DNA of 64,000 nucleotides from JAXMBN01 sp046349875. Its GTDB lineage: Bacteria; Planctomycetota; Planctomycetia; Pirellulales; Pirellulaceae. The DNA is taken from assembly GCA_046349875.1 (NCBI GenBank), contig JAXMBN010000005.1, forward strand, positions 1 to 64,000, in the 5' to 3' direction. The translations under genes were made by a program, and so were the position numbers. A model generated the notes under the pieces. The model searched no databases. It had not been told where the DNA came from and saw only the letters and a program-made list of their open reading frames with translations. The stretch's first letter is position 1, and every line of letters starts with the position of its first letter. Of the stretch, positions 45,160 through 54,704 are shown piece after piece.

Positions 45160-46191
45160 ATGATCGACCTTCGCAGCGATACGGTAACTCGCCCCACTCC
45201 AGGAATGATCGCTGCCATAGCCAAAGCTGAAGTCGGCGATGACGTGATTGACAAGGATCCAACCGTCGAAGCTCTGCAGGAACTCACCGCAGAGATCCTC
45301 GGTAAGCAAGCGGCCATCTTCATGCCGAGTGGTACGATGACCAACCAGATCGCGATTCGCGTTCATTGCCAGCCAGGCGATGAATTCATCTGCGATGAGA
45401 ATTGCCACATCTACAACTACGAGCAAGGGGCCTATGCACAGCTGAGTGGATTGGCGACTCGCACTATTCCAGGCATCGATGGTGTCATGCATGTCGATCA
45501 AATGCGCGATTTGATTCGCCCCGATAACGAACATATGTGCCGCACGCGATTGGTTTGTTTAGAGAACACGCACAACCGTGGTGGTGGACGCGTGTGGCCT
45601 TACGATCAATTGGCAGAGGTCTGCTTGTGGGCTCACGAGGAAGGATTGAAGACACACCTGGATGGCGCTCGTCTATTCAACGCGGTCGCTGCCACGGGCA
45701 TCCAAGCATCCCAATGGTCCGATCATTTCGACAGCGTCAGCATCTGCTTTAGCAAAGGACTCGGTGCTCCTGTGGGGTCCTGTCTGGCGGGTTCCGAAGA
45801 GTTCATTCGTCAAGCACGACGAGCTCGAAAACTCTTCGGAGGTGGGATGCGCCAGGCGGGAATCATCGCCGCTGGGGCTCTCTATGCGCTTCAGCATCAT
45901 CGCGAACGACTGGTGGACGATCACGTTCACGCCAAGATGTTGGCAGATACCATTCGCAACTGCAAAGGACTCAAACTCGTCCCCGAGCAAGTCGATTCTA
46001 ATATCGTTATTTTCGAAGTGGAAAAAGGCCGAGGATCGACAGCAGGATTCATGGCGGCTTTGGAAGCGAAAGGGGTGCGAGCACTCGCGATGACGTCGAC
46101 GCGCATTCGACTCGTTACCCACTTGGATGTCGATCGCCCGCAGATCGAAAAGGCTTGCCAAGCGATCCGCGAAATAACTGCCGGTGCATAG
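45160..46191 (+). CDS. Low-specificity threonine aldolase (PLP-dependent)
   Basis: A 343-residue fold-type I PLP enzyme that splits L-threonine or L-allo-threonine into glycine and acetaldehyde. The N-terminus MIDLRSDTVTRPTPGM is the family signature. FMPSGTMTNQIAI binds the cofactor phosphate, ENTHNRGGG and HLDGARLFNA follow, and the PLP lysine is in FSKGLGAPVG at about residue 199. Length is normal (about 335-350). It starts 3 bases after the cytochrome gene and converges with the ABC exporter gene. Confidence 0.93.
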   Translation: MIDLRSDTVTRPTPGMIAAIAKAEVGDDVIDKDPTVEALQELTAEILGKQAAIFMPSGTMTNQIAIRVHCQPGDEFICDENCHIYNYEQGAYAQLSGLATRTIPGIDGVMHVDQMRDLIRPDNEHMCRTRLVCLENTHNRGGGRVWPYDQLAEVCLWAHEEGLKTHLDGARLFNAVAATGIQASQWSDHFDSVSICFSKGLGAPVGSCLAGSEEFIRQARRARKLFGGGMRQAGIIAAGALYALQHHRERLVDDHVHAKMLADTIRNCKGLKLVPEQVDSNIVIFEVEKGRGSTAGFMAALEAKGVRALAMTSTRIRLVTHLDVDRPQIEKACQAIREITAGA

Positions 46192-46199
46192 TCGGTCAG

Positions 46200-48113
46200 C
46201 TACATCTGCAGCTTGGCCATGCGAAGGTAGGGGCCTTCAATCGCCATGAGTTCTTCATGCGTTCCACGTTGCACGATCTGACCTTCCTCGAGCACCAGGA
46301 TCTGATCTGCTTTCATGATCGTGCTCAAGCGATGCGCGATGACAAAAGAAGTGCGGTCCTTCATCAAATGCGATAGTCCTTCTTGGATCATCTTTTCGTT
46401 CTCGCTATCGAGGTTGCTCGTTGCCTCGTCGAGTATCAGGATTTTGGGGTCGGCAAGAATAGCTCTTGCAATCGCCAGGCGTTGACGTTGGCCTCCGCTG
46501 AGCTTGACGCCACGCTCTCCGATGCGTGTTTCGAAACCCGAAGGTAATTTGCGAATGAACTCGGTGGCCGCCGCCATTTCCGCCGCCTTTTCGATATCAA
46601 CGAGTGTTGCATTGCGACGGCCATACGCAATGTTATCGGCGATCGTCCCATCGAAGAGAAACACATCTTGCTCAACCACTCCCAGCAATTGTCGATAGCT
46701 TTGCAGCTTCAATTGTCGTAGCTCGATTCCATCGAGCCGAATGATTCCTTCCGTTGGATCGAAGAACCTGGCGATGAGATTGCACAAAGTGGTCTTCCCT
46801 GCCCCGCTCCGCCCTACCAACGCGATGGTCTGCCCTGCTGGAACGTGCATACTAATATTGCGTAGCACCCAAGTTTCGTTCTGCGGATAACGGAACCCGA
46901 GTTGCTCGATATCGATCTGCCCGCGAGCTTCTGCCTTGGGAAGCCTTTTGGCTCCAGGAACGTCAGCCATCTCTTCTGGTTCTTGAAGAAGATCCAGAAT
47001 GCGATCGAGTCCAGCAAGATTGTTCTGAAACTGAACGGCACTACCCGTCAACGTTGCGATGGGACCAAGCAACATCGTCAGATAGACCAAGAACATGAGG
47101 AGATCGCCAAGGGTCAATTGCAGATTGAGAATTTGCCATCCACCGTAGAGCAATAATCCAGTGGAAGCCATGGGAATCAACACTTCCCAAACCAATTCCA
47201 CCAATCGTGTTCGCCACCACACGGCTAACTGTTGGCGAACCAGCATGTGATTGCCAAGAGTGAATCGTTTGGTTTCCGCTCGCTGGCGCGCAAAAGTACG
47301 AACGACACGAATACCACCAAAACTCTCTGTCGTGGAAGCATCGACCCGTTGTCGTTGATTGCGAACATCGCGGAACATCGGTCGAATGCGATGGATCCAG
47401 GTTCGATGCGAGAAATAAACTGCTGGCAACAACAAGAGACCGCATGCGAGCAATCTCCAGTCGACGAAAACCAAGACGATGAAACTTCCCAAGAGCTGAA
47501 CAATAGCCTGCCAAGGGTTGTAGAGCATGCTGAAAATGAGTTCAGCAACGCCTCCTGCATCATCGCGGAGCATACTCGTCGCACCGCCGCTCTTGATCGT
47601 TTGAATTCGATGCAAAGGCAAATGCAAGATATGCTTAAAGGTCTTGCGGCGTAGACTGGCCGACATTTGATTGACAGCCTGAGTACAGGCCCATCTTCCC
47701 CAGAGATGAACACCCGATTTCGCTAACGCTACTACGATCGTTATTCCAGCGATCATCCCAAGCAATTGCATGCGAGGCCATTCGTTCCAATCGTTTGGAA
47801 AATAGCTCGGCAATGGATGAGGCGGTGTCGTCAGCGCGGAATCAATAGCCAGTTTCGTGGCCAACGGAGGAATAAGCCCAAGCAATGTCGAGATGGTCAA
47901 CGTACCAAGACCGAATAGAACCTTGGGTTGATAAACACCTACAAGTCCCCAAAACTCGGTGAGAAGTTGCCAAAACGATCGTGTTCGAGCGGTACTATTC
48001 CGAGAACTTTCTTGATGCGGCGAATGAGCCGGTCGATGATTGCGATCTCGATTCCGCTCCCGAATTTCATTGAGGTAGTCTTGATACGATCTCTTACTGC
48101 TTGGTTCGATCAT
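46200..48113 (-). CDS. ABC exporter with fused permease and ATPase (MsbA-like)
   Basis: A 637-residue half-transporter. Six membrane helices lie in residues about 55-370, followed by the nucleotide-binding domain: Walker A GRSGAGKTT (about 423), the signature LSGGQRQRLAIARAI (about 529), Walker B ILILDEATSNLDSEN and the switch IAHRLSTI. All catalytic residues are intact. It should act as a homodimer exporting lipid or a drug-like substrate; which one cannot be told. The end is 8 bases from the convergent threonine aldolase stop. Confidence 0.93.
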   Translation of the reverse strand: MIEPSSKRSYQDYLNEIRERNRDRNHRPAHSPHQESSRNSTARTRSFWQLLTEFWGLVGVYQPKVLFGLGTLTISTLLGLIPPLATKLAIDSALTTPPHPLPSYFPNDWNEWPRMQLLGMIAGITIVVALAKSGVHLWGRWACTQAVNQMSASLRRKTFKHILHLPLHRIQTIKSGGATSMLRDDAGGVAELIFSMLYNPWQAIVQLLGSFIVLVFVDWRLLACGLLLLPAVYFSHRTWIHRIRPMFRDVRNQRQRVDASTTESFGGIRVVRTFARQRAETKRFTLGNHMLVRQQLAVWWRTRLVELVWEVLIPMASTGLLLYGGWQILNLQLTLGDLLMFLVYLTMLLGPIATLTGSAVQFQNNLAGLDRILDLLQEPEEMADVPGAKRLPKAEARGQIDIEQLGFRYPQNETWVLRNISMHVPAGQTIALVGRSGAGKTTLCNLIARFFDPTEGIIRLDGIELRQLKLQSYRQLLGVVEQDVFLFDGTIADNIAYGRRNATLVDIEKAAEMAAATEFIRKLPSGFETRIGERGVKLSGGQRQRLAIARAILADPKILILDEATSNLDSENEKMIQEGLSHLMKDRTSFVIAHRLSTIMKADQILVLEEGQIVQRGTHEELMAIEGPYLRMAKLQM

Positions 48114-48150
48114 AGCGATCTCGGGGTTGGAACCTCATCAGGGATTCATC

Positions 48151-49008
48151 CTAGCTGCTCGCACTACGATAACTCAACAAGGCTCGTTGAAAGACCCAGC
48201 GACTCGCAGCGAGGCTCGCTACGGTTGCCAACAATGTAAACCCTGCCAAAGGCCATTCCCAATCGGCTCGCGGGGACAATGGCTGTGCCAAGAGTCTTGC
48301 AGGAACATTCACCACCACCAGAACGGGAATCACGAAGGTGAAGAGAATGCTCAATGGCACTCCCCAGCTTCGCTGATAAATCTCCATGGGATACCGCGAA
48401 AAATTGGTGATGTAAAACCAGAAGTCATAGAGACTTTGGTTGCGGCCTAACCAGATACTCGTCGCTGCCAAGCAGGTCATCAAGCTATACAAGATGACGA
48501 CGCCACACCCAACGTAAAGCGGGTACAACACAAAGAGGATCCAATCGGGCCTCCAGGGTGGATCGGTACGCTGCATCAAATGGAAGAGGCCGTATCCGAG
48601 AAGCAATAAAGCGATTGCAAAATTGGAAAGCGCTGACCAATCGACCTTCCGAAACGATACCAAAAACTGCGTATCGATAGGCTTCAGCAGTGCAAAGTCC
48701 AAACCGCCGGTCCGGATGAGATCGCTGAATTCCTGGGCATTCGGCATGAAGAAAGCCTGTACGATGGCATTGATCAACCAAGTCGTCGCCAAGAAGACGA
48801 AGAACTCGTATTTCCCCCAACCCGTCGTGGCTCCGATCGACTTCGCGTAGTTAAACACCAAGAGATAGAAACCAACATTCATCATCGTCCATGAAATGCT
48901 GGTGACGCATTCCAAAAGAAAGTTGGTTCGAAAGGTCATATCGCGAACGAGGCTGTTTCGCGCGAAAGCCATAAACACCCGCAGATACGATGGTTTGGTA
49001 TTCTCCAT
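48151..49008 (-). CDS. ABC-2 family permease (ABC2_membrane_6/DUF990 type), second subunit
   Basis: A 285-residue membrane protein with six hydrophobic helices. The start MENTKPSYLRVFMAFARNSL, the loop DFALLKPIDTQFLVSFRKVD and the segment FWFYITNFSRYPMEIY are typical of the DUF990-like permeases that occur as pairs. The ATG at 49008 is chosen because it begins the domain; the open frame upstream runs through the previous gene's end. It is 4 bases from the first permease. No dedicated ATPase gene adjoins this pair; the neighbouring exporter has its own permease. Confidence 0.87.
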   Translation of the reverse strand: MENTKPSYLRVFMAFARNSLVRDMTFRTNFLLECVTSISWTMMNVGFYLLVFNYAKSIGATTGWGKYEFFVFLATTWLINAIVQAFFMPNAQEFSDLIRTGGLDFALLKPIDTQFLVSFRKVDWSALSNFAIALLLLGYGLFHLMQRTDPPWRPDWILFVLYPLYVGCGVVILYSLMTCLAATSIWLGRNQSLYDFWFYITNFSRYPMEIYQRSWGVPLSILFTFVIPVLVVVNVPARLLAQPLSPRADWEWPLAGFTLLATVASLAASRWVFQRALLSYRSASS

Positions 49009-49012
49009 GAAC

Positions 49013-49894
49013 CTAGCCTCCGAATCCGCTATAACGTCGCACGCCACGGGCATACATGATGCGAGCAAGGACGATGAAGAAGACCATCCATCCGAACTCG
49101 AGTCCAAGTTCGACCATCAGGCGATCGTCGCCCACTTTTCCAAGAAAGACGGCCGCAGGAAAGAACGCAAGGTATTTGAGCGGTAACAGATTGACCACAT
49201 AAGACCATGGCGCTGGAATCATATCCAATGGAAACATATGCCCCGATAGAAAGAAACTAAAGAGCATATACACAAACAAAAGGGAAGATACTTCTAGCAA
49301 CCAAAATCCAATGAGCCCGATACATGCTTCGAGAAAGAACCCGATCACGAATCCCATGATCAATGAAGCGATGAAGGCCAAGAGATGCGTGACATCGGGC
49401 CAGCCTTGAACAAAGTAGCCGCGACAAAGAAAGAATACGAGCGCGAATGGCAAAAAGGCAACCGAATAATAAGCCAACTTATGCGCGACTCGTCCTAGGA
49501 ATAAAAATCCAAGCATATCCACGGGCTGAATCAAGAACTTCTTGATTTCACCCTCGCGAACTTGCTTGGCAATACCTGAAGCTAGTCCCGGCATGCTCGA
49601 AAAGGCTCGCCCCAACATGGTAAGCAAGTAGTAGGCCACCATGTCTGGGAATGAATAGCCTACAAGTCGCGAGTCGGGAGTCGACTGCGCTTGCAGCGAA
49701 TCAAAGATGGCCCACCACAAAAAGATCTGGGTGATGATGGGTAAAAAACGCATCAGCGTTCCCAACGCAAAATCACCGCGATAGACCAACCGTTCTTCGA
49801 GCGCAATCCGTAGGATATACCACCATGTCCGAAGACGGCTCGTAATGGGTACGCTTGCAGAAGTCATGGCATCATCCGATGAAGATTCAATCAC
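49013..49894 (-). CDS. ABC-2 family permease (ABC2_membrane_6/DUF990 type), first subunit
   Basis: A 293-residue protein with six hydrophobic helices. The N-terminal part RTWWYILRIALEERLVYRGD, the loop LASGIAKQVREGEIKKFLIQ and PVDMLGFLFLGRVAHK match the partner type of the preceding entry. The two probably form a heterodimeric channel needing a separate ATPase, which typically is the first gene of such a cluster. Here the upstream gene is bioA, 3 bases away. Substrate unknown. Confidence 0.87.
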   Translation of the reverse strand: MIESSSDDAMTSASVPITSRLRTWWYILRIALEERLVYRGDFALGTLMRFLPIITQIFLWWAIFDSLQAQSTPDSRLVGYSFPDMVAYYLLTMLGRAFSSMPGLASGIAKQVREGEIKKFLIQPVDMLGFLFLGRVAHKLAYYSVAFLPFALVFFLCRGYFVQGWPDVTHLLAFIASLIMGFVIGFFLEACIGLIGFWLLEVSSLLFVYMLFSFFLSGHMFPLDMIPAPWSYVVNLLPLKYLAFFPAAVFLGKVGDDRLMVELGLEFGWMVFFIVLARIMYARGVRRYSGFGG

Positions 49895-49897
49895 AGG

Positions 49898-50230
49898 CTA
49901 GAACGCAATCCGACTTTGGGTAGCACGATCAATTCCAAAGGCCAACGCATCGACCATCAAGCGTATCTCATCCGACGTGATCGACAAAGGTGGAATCAAG
50001 GGAATCACATTGCCTAAAGGGCGGAGCCACACCTCTTTTTCCAACGCGGCTTTGCAGGCAAGGATGCCTCGCTTCTCCGACCAAGGAAACGGTGTTTTGT
50101 GTGGTTTGTTCTCGACCAATTCGACGGCTGCAACCAACCCCTTTTGACGAATATCTCCTACGAATGGATGGTCTTTGAGCGGCTTAAGACATTCGGCAAG
50201 GAATTGTGCTTTCTCGTTAACCTGCATCAA
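49898..50230 (-). pseudogene. bioA: bioA fragment 2 of 2 (C-terminal part)
   Basis: The C-terminal part of the aminotransferase in the shifted frame. Meaningful sequence begins upstream of its first ATG: SIATLDIFEQEKTLMQVNEK can be read from about 50267 in this frame, continuing the BioA chain NPLGAAA without a gap. The fragment includes DIRQKGLVAAVELVE and the C-terminal LRPLGNVIPLIPPLSIT, which are family-typical. The break is explained by one missing base near 50262-50272. If the base is restored, BioA has normal length (about 450 residues). Confidence 0.8.
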
Positions 50231-51279
50231 CGTTTTTTCTTGTTCGAAGATATCGAGCGTTGCGATGATGCCGCCGCACCTAGTGGGTTGCCCCCGTAGG
50301 TATGTCCAGCGAAAAAGCTCTTGGACTCGGCGTATTCACCGAGGAACGCCTTCCAAATTCGAGTCGAAGCTAAAGTCGCAGCCATCGGTAGGTACCCGCC
50401 ACTCAATCCTTTTCCAAGGCACAGCAAGTCGGGCGCAACATCCTCCTGCTCACAGGCAAACATCGTTCCTGTTCGTCCCATCCCTACTGCAATCTCGTCT
50501 GCGATCAGAAAGAGATCGTACTGAGTACAAAGATCCCGAATCCCTTTCAAAAAACCTTGAGGATGGACCACCATCCCCGCCGCTCCCTGCACAAGGGGCT
50601 CAACAATGACTGCAACCAACCGATGATGATGCTCGTCGAGAATGCGTCGGTACGCTTCAAGATAGTGGTTCGTTGCATTCTCAACGGTTACATGACTTGG
50701 TAGTCGATAGAGATCTGGACAAGGACCTCGCATGACTGGAAATAGCAGCGGATGAAACATGGCATGAAAACGCTGCACGCCACCCACAGCCACGCTGCCA
50801 AGCGTATCACCATGGTAGGAATTACCAACAGCCAGATAGGTCGTACGATCAGGCTGAGGTGTCTCGCATTGCCTCCAATATTGAAACGCCAACTTGAGCG
50901 CTACTTCGACCGCAGAAGAGCCGTCGCTGGAAAAGAAGACGTGCTCGAGCCCCTTGGGAGCCAATCGAACCAGTCGATCAGCCAACTCGATCGTAGTTGG
51001 ATGGCTTTGACCAAGCGATGTAACGTGGGCGACGCGTCCTAACTGTTTTTGGATCGCTGCATCAATGACCGGGTGGCGATGCCCGTGCACATTGCACCAA
51101 AGACTGCTCACTCCATCGAGATACCGTCGGCCTTCCACATCATAAAGCCAACATCCTTGGGCGTGATCGATGATGAGACCATCGTATTCCGACATCTGCG
51201 AGAAAGCATGCCATACCACTTCGCGGTCCAACCGACGAAGCTCATCCACAGACAAAGAAGAAGTCACGTTACCAAACAA
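50227..51279 (-). pseudogene. bioA: bioA fragment 1 of 2: adenosylmethionine-8-amino-7-oxononanoate aminotransferase
   Basis: Encodes most of BioA, the PLP enzyme that uses S-adenosylmethionine to convert KAPA into DAPA in biotin synthesis. Visible are VWHAFSQMSEYDG near the start, SSLWCNVHGHRHPVID, FFSSDGSSAVEVALKLAF, SYHGDTLGSVAVGG, IADEIAVGMGRTG and LGKGLSGGYLPM with the PLP lysine. The frame ends in an unrelated SSNKKKR tail just after HTYGGNPLGAAA. The start is a TTG; a GTG four codons later is possible. It overlaps the small SAM-hydrolase-like gene by 11 bases. Confidence 0.85.
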
Positions 51280-51559
51280 TTCTCACAGGGGAACCGGATC
51301 GAACGCCGAGCATCATACTCGCCGAATCTCCAACAAGACTCAAACGTAAGGGCTGACCATCTTCCCCTAAAGCAATCAACGTCATGGTCGGTTGATCATG
51401 ATCCGCGGAAAAGATCCCAAATGTCTCGTGTTCGTCATCGACGATGATGCGGACCGAAGAGTCGCGGGGAGCGCTCGACCATCGCTGGAACGGGATGTCG
51501 GTGATCAGGTCACCCGATTCCGATATGGACTCTACCGTCCCCTCAATTTTTCCTGACAC
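51269..51559 (-). CDS. Small stand-alone domain resembling the C-terminus of SAM hydroxide adenosyltransferases
   Basis: A 96-residue protein. The segment GTVESISESGDLITDIPF resembles the G-x-I-x-x-ID-x-F-GNLITNI motif that opens the C-terminal beta-barrel domain of SAM hydrolases/adenosyltransferases (formerly DUF62), and VGDSASMMLGVRSGSPVRI resembles its end. The catalytic N-terminal domain of that family is absent. The start is a GTG with AGGGAG about eight bases upstream. The gene overlaps bioA, whose product uses SAM, so a SAM-linked role is plausible but only inferred. Confidence 0.55.
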   Translation of the reverse strand: MSGKIEGTVESISESGDLITDIPFQRWSSAPRDSSVRIIVDDEHETFGIFSADHDQPTMTLIALGEDGQPLRLSLVGDSASMMLGVRSGSPVRIVW

Positions 51560-51864
51560 CGCAGATCTCCCTTCTTTCTTCCCTTCTCCGTCGATTCAGA
51601 TCAGGAAGTGACTCGCAGCCGACTGAGAACCGAATTGTATTCCAAATACCCCTAGTTTCGCCACAGGGCTAGATTCCAGCTAACCCCATCCAAGTCCGAC
51701 TTCACTGGAATTTCACACCTTCCTTCGCGCATTTTGAGTGAAAAACTGCCACTCGGCGCAGAGGTGTGAAAACATGACAATGAGAGTTTGGCATCGCACA
51801 GCCTTCCTTGTAGCAGAAAGACAAACGTGGGCTGCCGAGAATCACGCGGAAACGAGCTCTTTCG
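51560..51864. other. Intergenic region upstream of the radical SAM gene
   Basis: A 305-base gap between divergent genes, with promoters for both expected. It contains a nested inverted repeat at 51711-51771, listed separately. No gene or recognised riboswitch class is seen. Confidence 0.45.
51711..51771 (+). other. Nested hairpin upstream of the radical SAM gene
   Basis: TTTCACACCT (51711-51720) and AGGTGTGAAA (51762-51771) pair perfectly over 10 bp. Within the 41-nt loop a second stem GAGTG/CACTC (51736-51740 with 51750-51754) can form, and GCGC segments on either side could add pairs. It ends 93 bases before the ATG at 51865. It could be a structured leader or, as DNA, a widely spaced operator. 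Confidence 0.45.
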
Positions 51865-53376
51865 ATGAACGCTCCCTTGCTTGAAAATCGAAACTATACC
51901 TTCCTAGGTTCCACGCAAAGCCTGTGCCCAGAGTGTTTGAATTTGGTTCCTGCCAAAATCATCGCTCGCGGGAAACGTGTCTATTTTCGCAAGCGATGCC
52001 CAGAGCATGGTCTTCGCGAGGATTTTATTTGTTCGGATGCGAGCTGGTATGACCGCTACGACTATGCTCTCCCTGCCAAGCTCCCGAAGCAAACCTTTGT
52101 AGAACCATCGAAAGGATGCCCCTTCGATTGCGGGCTCTGCTCGGATCACGAACAACACACGTGCATCGGTGTCCTCGAAATTACCGATTCGTGCAATCTG
52201 ACTTGCCCCATGTGTTATGCCGGTAGCGCACCTGGACTCAAACACCGCACCTGGGACGAAGTGGTAAACGCCATCCAAACTCTGGTCCGCGCCGAAGGCC
52301 GCCCCGACGTACTTCAGCTCTCTGGTGGTGAACCGACATCGCATCCTCAGTTTGAAGCGATCCTCGCCTATGCGCTCGAACAGCCGATTCAGTACATCAT
52401 GATCAATACCAATGGGATTCGATTGTCCCATGATGCGAAACTGATCGAACTCCTTGCCGAGCATCGTGGCCGAATCGAAATTTACCTGCAAATGGATGGC
52501 GTTTCGGATGATGTTTATGAAGTCATTCGAGGCAAAGCTCTTTGGGATACCAAACAACGAGCCCTGGAGAATCTCTCGCAGGCAGGGCTCCACACGACTT
52601 TGGTCGCGACCATGCAAACCGATGTCAATGATCATCAGATTGGTGCACTGGTCGATATCGCTAGCAGCAATCGATGTGTGACAGGTTTGAGTTTCCAACC
52701 AGCGACCTACTCGGGACGATTCATCTCATCGACTGATCTCGAGAAACGGTGTACCTTTCCCGATGTCATTGCCAAGCTTTGTGAACAGAGTCACGGGCGA
52801 TTTCAAGCGAGCGATTTCTTTCCCCTGCCATGCGCGCATCCCAACTGTCACATACTTTCTTTGGCCTATCGACATGATGGCAAGGTTGTCCCTTTAACTC
52901 GGTTCGTCGACGCTCAAGAGAATCTCGACCTCTTGGCCAACGGATTAAGCTTCAATCGCAATGAAGGAAAACGACTCGTTGAACTCTATCTCAATCGAAG
53001 TTCCTGTTGCGGACCAGCAGGATGTTGCGACGAGCCAACCGATTCGTCTGCCACCTCGCAGACGATGGCTCCTCAGAAGAAGGGACTTGGCATGCAGTTA
53101 CTGGCCCATCCAACAGCCAACGATTTTTCGGAAACAGCTCGATCCTTTTTCGCAAGGGCGCTCACTGGCTCGATCGGAGCCGAAGACTTGCTTCGAATCA
53201 CAATCACCTCCTTCTTGGATGCTTACAATTTTGACGTACGACGCGTGATGAAATGCTGCACGCACCATGTCCTTCCGACGGGGCACATCATCCCGTTTTG
53301 TGCCTATAACGTCCTCTATCGCAACGGCAAGGTACCTCTTCCGCCTCTCAAAAGTGAAATCCTCCGTTCGAGATAG
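51865..53376 (+). CDS. Radical SAM enzyme, COG1964/tetraether-synthase-like family
   Basis: A 503-residue radical SAM protein. The N-terminus has a zinc-ribbon-like CPECLNLVPAKI...RCPEHG region, then KGCPFDCGLCSDHEQHTC, then the cluster motif CNLTCPMC (about 113-120) that binds the 4Fe-4S cluster and SAM. LQLSGGEPTSHPQF is the SAM-binding GGEP motif. The C-terminus has SCCGPAGCC and MKCCTHHVLPTGHIIPFCAYN, which may ligate extra clusters. This order is that of the COG1964 family, which includes archaeal tetraether lipid synthase (Tes/MJ0619 type). The bacterial substrate is not known from sequence. Confidence 0.85.
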   Translation: MNAPLLENRNYTFLGSTQSLCPECLNLVPAKIIARGKRVYFRKRCPEHGLREDFICSDASWYDRYDYALPAKLPKQTFVEPSKGCPFDCGLCSDHEQHTCIGVLEITDSCNLTCPMCYAGSAPGLKHRTWDEVVNAIQTLVRAEGRPDVLQLSGGEPTSHPQFEAILAYALEQPIQYIMINTNGIRLSHDAKLIELLAEHRGRIEIYLQMDGVSDDVYEVIRGKALWDTKQRALENLSQAGLHTTLVATMQTDVNDHQIGALVDIASSNRCVTGLSFQPATYSGRFISSTDLEKRCTFPDVIAKLCEQSHGRFQASDFFPLPCAHPNCHILSLAYRHDGKVVPLTRFVDAQENLDLLANGLSFNRNEGKRLVELYLNRSSCCGPAGCCDEPTDSSATSQTMAPQKKGLGMQLLAHPTANDFSETARSFFARALTGSIGAEDLLRITITSFLDAYNFDVRRVMKCCTHHVLPTGHIIPFCAYNVLYRNGKVPLPPLKSEILRSR

Positions 53377-53483
53377 CGTGGGCTCTCAAACGCGCGCGGA
53401 GCCACGGCACCAATAGTCGGGATTGACCCCCACTTCTATAATGTGGCAAACGTACAGTCGACGCATGAGGAAGTGAGCCATCA

Positions 53484-54704
53484 GTGATTCAACAGCAAGA
53501 TAACGGGAGTCCCGATCGTCAGATCGTCGTTCGAGGTGCCCGCGAACACAATCTGCGTTCGGTCGATCTCACGATCCCTCGCGGGGCGATGGTCTGTTTT
53601 ACCGGCGTGAGTGGAAGTGGTAAGAGTTCGCTCGCATTCGATACGTTGTACGCCGAAGGGCAACGAAGATATCTCGAAGGCTTGAGTTCCTATGCGAGGC
53701 AGTTCGTTGGACAACTCCCCAAGCCAGATGTCGATTTTCTTTCGGGGCTAAGCCCATCGATATCGATCAGTCAGAAATCGACGGGAAATAATCCGCGCAG
53801 TACCGTCGGTACCATCACGGAAATCAATGACTTTCTTCGCGTGTTATACGCTCGCGTGGGAACAGGCTACTGCTCCAACTGCGACGTTGCCATCACCGCC
53901 CAGACCCGCGACCAGATCATTGCCAGGGTGATGCAATTGGACTCAACAAAGTCCTATGCCATACTTGCGCCGATGATTCGTGGCCAAAAGGGCGAGCACA
54001 AAGATTTATTCGATGACCTGCGAAAGCAAGGATTCAGTCGCGCTCGTGTGAATGGCAAGATCATTTCGCTGGCCAATCCACCTTCGCTAGAACGGCAACT
54101 TCGGCATACGATCGAAGCGGTCGTCGATCGCATCGATCTGGGAACGAGTGGCAGGCAACGGCTTGCGGAAGCTGTTGAAAACGCGATTCGTTTGGGAAAG
54201 GGAACATTGATCGCAGCACCTTTGGTGCGAGAAGGTGAAGAGACTCCTTCGCCAAAAGACTCGGCTTCGAAGGACATTGTTTTCTCGGCCAATTACGTCT
54301 GTCCAAATTGTGGTCTTTCATTTCCACCACCGACTCCGCAGTTGCTCAGTTTCAATAGTCCGCAAGGAATGTGTCCTTCGTGTGATGGTATTGGACAGCG
54401 TTATACATTCGATCCCGAGTTGCTGATTCCCGATCCGCGAAAGTCGATTTATCAAGGAGCCATCGCTTTACTCGGTAAATGGTCGAAGATGAGTCGCATT
54501 CAGCGCCAGAGATTGCAAGGAGTCGCAACGACCATCGAACGTCTTGAGTCGTTGCCATCTGACTACTTGCTGAAGTCACCTTGGGAAAAGCTGTCACCCG
54601 CACATCGTCACCTTTGGCTCTATGGCACCGGCGATCGGCACATTACCTTCACGCATCGTGGTGGTGTCGCCCTATCATGTATGGTGGAAGATTTGATGGG
54701 TTGA
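53484..54704 (+). pseudogene. uvrA: Tandem UvrA, fragment 1 of 3 (first ATPase half-site and zinc module)
   Basis: The start of a double-length UvrA, the damage-recognition ATPase of nucleotide excision repair. It begins at a GTG and includes Walker A GVSGSGKSSLAFDTLYAEGQ (about 34-53), YARQFVGQLPKPDVDFL, the RSTVGTITEINDFLRVLYAR segment, and zinc-binding cysteines (CSNC; CPNCGLSF; CPSCDGIG). In the correct frame the chain goes on in fragment 2 as YGGRFDGLIPQFL; here it ends in a wrong tail SCMVEDLMG. One missing base between about 54665 and 54685 explains the break. Confidence 0.85.
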
